The notes under the pieces: model-generated
The model's database searches: none
Seen by the model: the letters and a program-made list of their open reading frames with translations, nothing else
What the model was told of the DNA's origin: nothing
Assembly (NCBI GenBank): GCA_023139785.1
Contig: JAGLMX010000018.1
Coordinates: forward strand, 1 to 8,526
Source of the DNA: Candidatus Aenigmatarchaeota archaeon
GTDB lineage: Archaea; EX4484-52; B79-G9
Reading direction: 5' to 3'
DNA length: 8,526 bases
Shown: one piece after another, positions 5,721 to 8,526 of the stretch
Layout of the letters: every line of letters begins with the position of its first letter
How positions within the stretch are numbered: the first letter of the stretch is position 1
Translations under genes and position numbers: made by a program

Positions 5721-6425
5721 TTATTCCACCTTGTACTTTTCTCTGAGTGCTGCTTTCTGCATTTTCGCTAGTTCTGCGCAGCCTTCTTTTGCAACGATTA
5801 ACATTTGATTAAGGTCTTCGCGGCTCATGTCGCCGTCCATTTGCAGGAGCATGACCTTGTTGTCTCTGTGTGTCATCGCAACAGGCATATCAACAGCATC
5901 TTTGGCATCTTCTTCCTCTTTTGTGAGATCCAGAAGAATCTCGCCGTTTGCACGTCCTGCAGCAACTGCAGCAACCAAGTCGCGCATAGGAATTCCTGCA
6001 TCTGCAAGTGCGAGAGATGCTGCTGTAAGCGCAGCCACTCTGGTGCCTGCATCTGCCTGCGTGATTTCGAGATCAATATCTATTGCGCTTTTTGGAAACT
6101 CTTCAAGAAATACCATTGGCTGAAGAGCCTCTGATATTACTTTTGCGATTTCCACGCTTCTGCGGTCATATCCAGGCCTTTTCCTGTCATTTACGGAAAA
6201 AGGTATCATATTATACCTGCATCGAAGTATTGCTTTTTCACCATCTTCCATATGGCGCGGATGCACTTTTTTTGGCCCGTGAACTGACGCATAAACGTGT
6301 GTTTTACCAAACTCAACATAAGCCGAGCCGTTTGCGTGCTTAAGAACACCAACTTGCATCTTTACAGGGCGCATGTCATTATATGCCCGTCCATCAGGTC
6401 TTTTGCCGGATTTTTTTTCACTCAT
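5721..6425 (-). CDS. rrp41: Exosome complex catalytic subunit Rrp41
   Basis: This 234-residue RNase PH-family protein is the phosphorolytic active subunit of the archaeal exosome, which degrades RNA 3'-to-5' and adds A-rich tails in reverse. It shows the RPDGRAYNDMRP start (9-20) and the phosphate/RNA-binding Arg88-Arg89 in PGYDRRSVEIAKVI. Asp173 and Asp179 in EEDAKDAVDMPVA correspond by motif and spacing to the catalytic aspartates of the Sulfolobus enzyme, so it should be active. The ATG at 6425 overlaps the rrp4 stop by 8 nt, and an AGGAG SD within rrp4 lies at a suitable distance. Upstream starts at 6434 (ATG) and 6452 are less likely: the SD abuts the first, and homologues begin close to the RPDGR motif. 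Confidence 0.95.
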   Translation of the reverse strand: MSEKKSGKRPDGRAYNDMRPVKMQVGVLKHANGSAYVEFGKTHVYASVHGPKKVHPRHMEDGEKAILRCRYNMIPFSVNDRKRPGYDRRSVEIAKVISEALQPMVFLEEFPKSAIDIDLEITQADAGTRVAALTAASLALADAGIPMRDLVAAVAAGRANGEILLDLTKEEEDAKDAVDMPVAMTHRDNKVMLLQMDGDMSREDLNQMLIVAKEGCAELAKMQKAALREKYKVE

Positions 6426-7209
6426 TAGAACCATCTCCTGCAGTTTCCTCACTTTCTGTTTGGATAGCTGCCGGGTTGACTTTCCCTATCTTTTTGTCAA
6501 GATATTCAGACACCCTGTCAGTGAGCCCGCTTGTGTGAGCGAACTCATCCACGATTTTTATGCAGTCTGCCGCAATAGTCTCTTTTTCTCCTCGAAGCCA
6601 TACAAGACCGTTTTGGCCGACAGATATCATGCATCCTGTGCGGTCTTTTATCATGTTAATCATAGAGCCTGCTTTTCCAATCAGGCGCGGTACTTTGCTT
6701 GGAGCAATGTTTGCAACAAGCCCGTCGACAAGTTTCCTGCAGCGCGGGTCTTTGGTGCCGACATTTATGTATTTGGACTTTGTGACTGCGGTCACCTTTA
6801 CAAGCAGAAGGTCTCCTGTTGTGTAGTATTTTGAAATATCTTCTCCGCGGTCAATATACTCACGAACATCCATCGGCGACATTGCCGCATCATAAGGCGA
6901 GTTTATGTTGCAAGTCCAGTTTGAAAATGTCACGCCTGTGATTTCCGCGATTATGTAATCTCTTACACGAGGCATATAAACGCCTTTAAGAGGTATTACA
7001 GACACAACGCGGTCGCCTGTCCTGATAAGCCCAACATATTTGGAGTATATTTTTTCACCGTTTCGATATGTTCCGAATCCCGGAAGTATATCCATTCCGG
7101 ATGCTATTTCGTCTCCGGTAAACACGATTTTTGTGCCATCATTTGATGGTGTGCTGGTGTCAGCGTCTCTTTCTTCGAGCTGTTCTTTCACTGTTTTTTC
7201 ATTTTCCAT
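6418..7209 (-). CDS. rrp4: Exosome cap protein Rrp4 (S1 and KH domains)
   Basis: This 263-residue protein begins with a variable acidic segment (1-25). An N-terminal domain with the conserved LPGFGTY motif (42-48) contacts the ring. An S1 domain (about 70-155) follows, containing VGLIRTGDRVVSV and KYINVGTKDPRCRKL. Then comes a KH domain with the GxxG loop GKAG at 178-181 (VPRLIGKAGSMINMIKDRTGC). The C-terminal tail is acidic. Rrp4 forms the trimeric cap over the Rrp41/Rrp42 ring and guides RNA, favouring A-rich substrates. The ATG at 7209 has an AAGGTG SD five bases upstream. The gap to the SBDS gene is 33 nt, with only a weak TATA-like GATATAAGG in it. Confidence 0.95.
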   Translation of the reverse strand: MENEKTVKEQLEERDADTSTPSNDGTKIVFTGDEIASGMDILPGFGTYRNGEKIYSKYVGLIRTGDRVVSVIPLKGVYMPRVRDYIIAEITGVTFSNWTCNINSPYDAAMSPMDVREYIDRGEDISKYYTTGDLLLVKVTAVTKSKYINVGTKDPRCRKLVDGLVANIAPSKVPRLIGKAGSMINMIKDRTGCMISVGQNGLVWLRGEKETIAADCIKIVDEFAHTSGLTDRVSEYLDKKIGKVNPAAIQTESEETAGDGSNE

Positions 7210-7242
7210 ATCTTCACCTTGATAAATTGTGTAATCCTTATA

Positions 7243-7932
7243 TCAGGGGGATTTGATGATTTTGCTTTCAACATCCCCGTGCGTTATTGAGTTGAGCTTT
7301 CCAAAAAGCTCATCCTGCATTCCTGCAGGAAATTCTGTTTCAACTAGCCAGAAGCTCTCGCTCCAGCTTTCTTTGACTATGGTGCCAATGCGGCTTATGC
7401 TGTTTTTGCATTGCGAAGCAAATTTGACAGGTATTTTAAACGCAACGCGCCTTGTCTCAAAGCGTATTGGGATTATCGGTGTGAGCGCGCGTAAGATGCC
7501 TTTTATCTGGGACTCTGCGTTCTCGAAAGGATCAATTCGCACCTTTGCCTCGTTCATTGCGGTCTCAACACGACCCGGCGGCAACGGTGCATTGGTTCGT
7601 ACATCAATGCAGTTGGCAGAGATGTGAGCGATTATTTTCTTTTTCTTCTGCTCAAGCAATTCCCTGCGCGCGTCCTGTGTTAGCTGGATTTCACCGCGCG
7701 TGATAATTTCAGAGGCAACTCTTTCAAAATCATCTGTCTTAAAAATCTGAAGCAACACTTCCTTAGGAGCCCGCACAGCAGAACTCAAATCCAGAAATAT
7801 TCCGTCACCAATTACAATGTCTGTAATAGGCAGTTTTCCTGATTTGTAATCAGATATTTTTTCTGAATCAACAAGAACTTCAAATTTCTTCCCAAATGAT
7901 GAATATTTTGCGATAACCTCTTTTCTTGACAT
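7243..7932 (-). CDS. sdo1: Ribosome maturation protein SBDS/Sdo1
   Basis: This 229-residue protein has the usual three-domain layout of archaeal SBDS. An FYSH domain (about 1-85) contains KKFEVLVDSEK and the LLQIFKTDDFERVASEIITRGEIQLT segment. A helical domain (about 86-160) holds CIDVRTNAPLPPGRVETAM. A ferredoxin-like C-terminal domain (about 161-229) completes it. By homology with human SBDS and yeast Sdo1 it works with an EF-2-like GTPase to release the aIF6 anti-association factor from new 50S subunits. Its place between psmA and rrp4 is the classical one. The ATG at 7932 lies 15 nt after the psmA stop but, unlike most neighbours, has no recognisable SD. Translation may depend on coupling with psmA. 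Confidence 0.95.
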   Translation of the reverse strand: MSRKEVIAKYSSFGKKFEVLVDSEKISDYKSGKLPITDIVIGDGIFLDLSSAVRAPKEVLLQIFKTDDFERVASEIITRGEIQLTQDARRELLEQKKKKIIAHISANCIDVRTNAPLPPGRVETAMNEAKVRIDPFENAESQIKGILRALTPIIPIRFETRRVAFKIPVKFASQCKNSISRIGTIVKESWSESFWLVETEFPAGMQDELFGKLNSITHGDVESKIIKSP

Positions 7933-7947
7933 AGTACGATAATTTAC

Positions 7948-8526
7948 TTAAATGGAGATTCCCATTTTCTTGAGCTCATCATGCTCATATCCTTTCTGAT
8001 TTTTGTGTGTAATTACCACGACATACAGCTTTTCGGTACCCTTAATTTCTTTCTTAAGGACATCAGCAATGAGCTGTATTGCGGATTTCTCATCCATATC
8101 CTGCTTGTATTTCTTCTCAAGCACATCATTTATTTTGTCTGCCGAGACTCCGATTGCCCGTGCTTTGCACTCAAGCAGTATTCCGGAGGGGTCTGTTTCA
8201 AAAAGCTTGTTTTTCTTGTTTACCCCGCCTATCAAAAATGAAACACCATACGGCCTGACACCCGCGTATTGCGTATAAACCTGCTGGCGGTCTGCAATGA
8301 ATCGTGAAAGTGCAGGAACCGAAATTGGTTCGTCATAGACAAGCATGTTCTGCTGTGCCTTTACTCTGGCAGCATCAACAAGAACTCTTGCATCTGCGAT
8401 AAGTCCGCTTGTTGCGGTAGCAATATGTTTGTCTAACATGAATATTTTTTCAACAGGGCTTAAAAGAGCGCTTTCTTTTTTCTTTACCCCGAAAATAACG
8501 CCGTTTTTGAAAACAACACCAACTGC
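7948..8526 (-). CDS. psmA: 20S proteasome subunit alpha, C-terminal part (5' end beyond window)
   Basis: The frame is open to the right edge, so at least 192 residues are visible and the N-terminal gating tail is missing. Matches to archaeal alpha subunits include AVGVVFKNGVIFGV, SPVEKIF, ATSGLIADARVLVDAARVKAQ, YTQYAGVRPYGVSFLIGG and CKARAIGVSADKI. The Lys in SPVEKIF sits where the pocket lysine that binds activator HbYX tails is found in Thermoplasma. Alpha subunits form the outer rings of the 20S barrel and gate access for PAN or other ATPases. The beta subunit gene is not here, as is usual. The frame continues upstream of the internal ATG at 8439, because family residues are found right up to the edge. 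It is the first visible gene of the superoperon. Confidence 0.95.
   Translation of the reverse strand, partial: AVGVVFKNGVIFGVKKKESALLSPVEKIFMLDKHIATATSGLIADARVLVDAARVKAQQNMLVYDEPISVPALSRFIADRQQVYTQYAGVRPYGVSFLIGGVNKKNKLFETDPSGILLECKARAIGVSADKINDVLEKKYKQDMDEKSAIQLIADVLKKEIKGTEKLYVVVITHKNQKGYEHDELKKMGISI

Noticed and set aside
4944..5771. Long plus-strand open frame of 275 codons
   Set aside because: It lies antisense over rrp42 and the end of rrp41, is dominated by Ser/Ala/Pro repeats typical of a shadow frame, and has no promoter or SD. Rrp42 is unambiguous on the other strand.
6426..6452. Upstream starts for rrp41 at 6434 and 6452
   Set aside because: The AGGAG SD abuts the ATG at 6434 and cannot serve the start at 6452, and family N-termini begin near the RPDGR motif. 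ATG 6425 fits both.

Overview
The window comes from an archaeon. The evidence is the run of genes psmA (20S proteasome alpha), SBDS/Sdo1, rrp4, rrp41, rrp42, eL43 (L37Ae), rpoP, pcc1 and prefoldin beta on the minus strand. This is the conserved archaeal exosome/proteasome superoperon. TATA-type promoter elements, Shine-Dalgarno (SD) motifs of the AAGGTG/GGAGG kind and a HerA-like ATPase agree with this. No lineage marker allows a firm phylum call. The short, tightly packed genes would fit many euryarchaeal or DPANN genomes.

Layout, left to right. (1) 1-500, minus: the N-terminal third or so of a HerA/DUF87-type ATPase, running off the left edge. (2) 501-614: a divergent promoter region. (3) 615-1976, plus: a phosphomannomutase/phosphoglucomutase of the AlgC/ManB type. 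(4) 1965-2988, minus: a two-gene HEPN/MNT toxin-antitoxin-type operon. The MNT gene comes first, has an N-terminal winged-helix domain, and starts inside a perfect 18-bp palindrome that is a candidate self-operator. (5) 3193-3846, plus: a small cytosolic transglutaminase-like cysteine-protease-fold protein of unknown role, divergent from the MNT gene. (6) 3884-8526, minus: the superoperon, read from psmA at the right edge (5' end missing) down to prefoldin beta.

In the superoperon, Rrp41/Rrp42 form the catalytic hexameric ring of the exosome and Rrp4 the S1/KH RNA-binding cap. The proteasome subunit, the ribosome-maturation factor SBDS, ribosomal protein eL43, RNA polymerase subunit P, the KEOPS tRNA-modification subunit Pcc1 and the chaperone prefoldin beta tie RNA turnover, protein turnover, translation and transcription to one transcript. 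Gene junctions are very short (1-36 nt, or an 8-nt overlap), and several SD motifs lie inside the 3' end of the preceding gene. A TATA-like element before eL43 suggests an internal promoter for the last four genes.

The HEPN/MNT pair and the transglutaminase-like gene look like an accessory cassette. They sit between two genes (pgm and prefoldin beta) whose 3' ends face inwards, so such an insertion would disturb no housekeeping promoter. This cassette is the most interesting part of the window; the rest is conserved housekeeping DNA. I saw no CRISPR array, tRNA, rRNA or insertion sequence.
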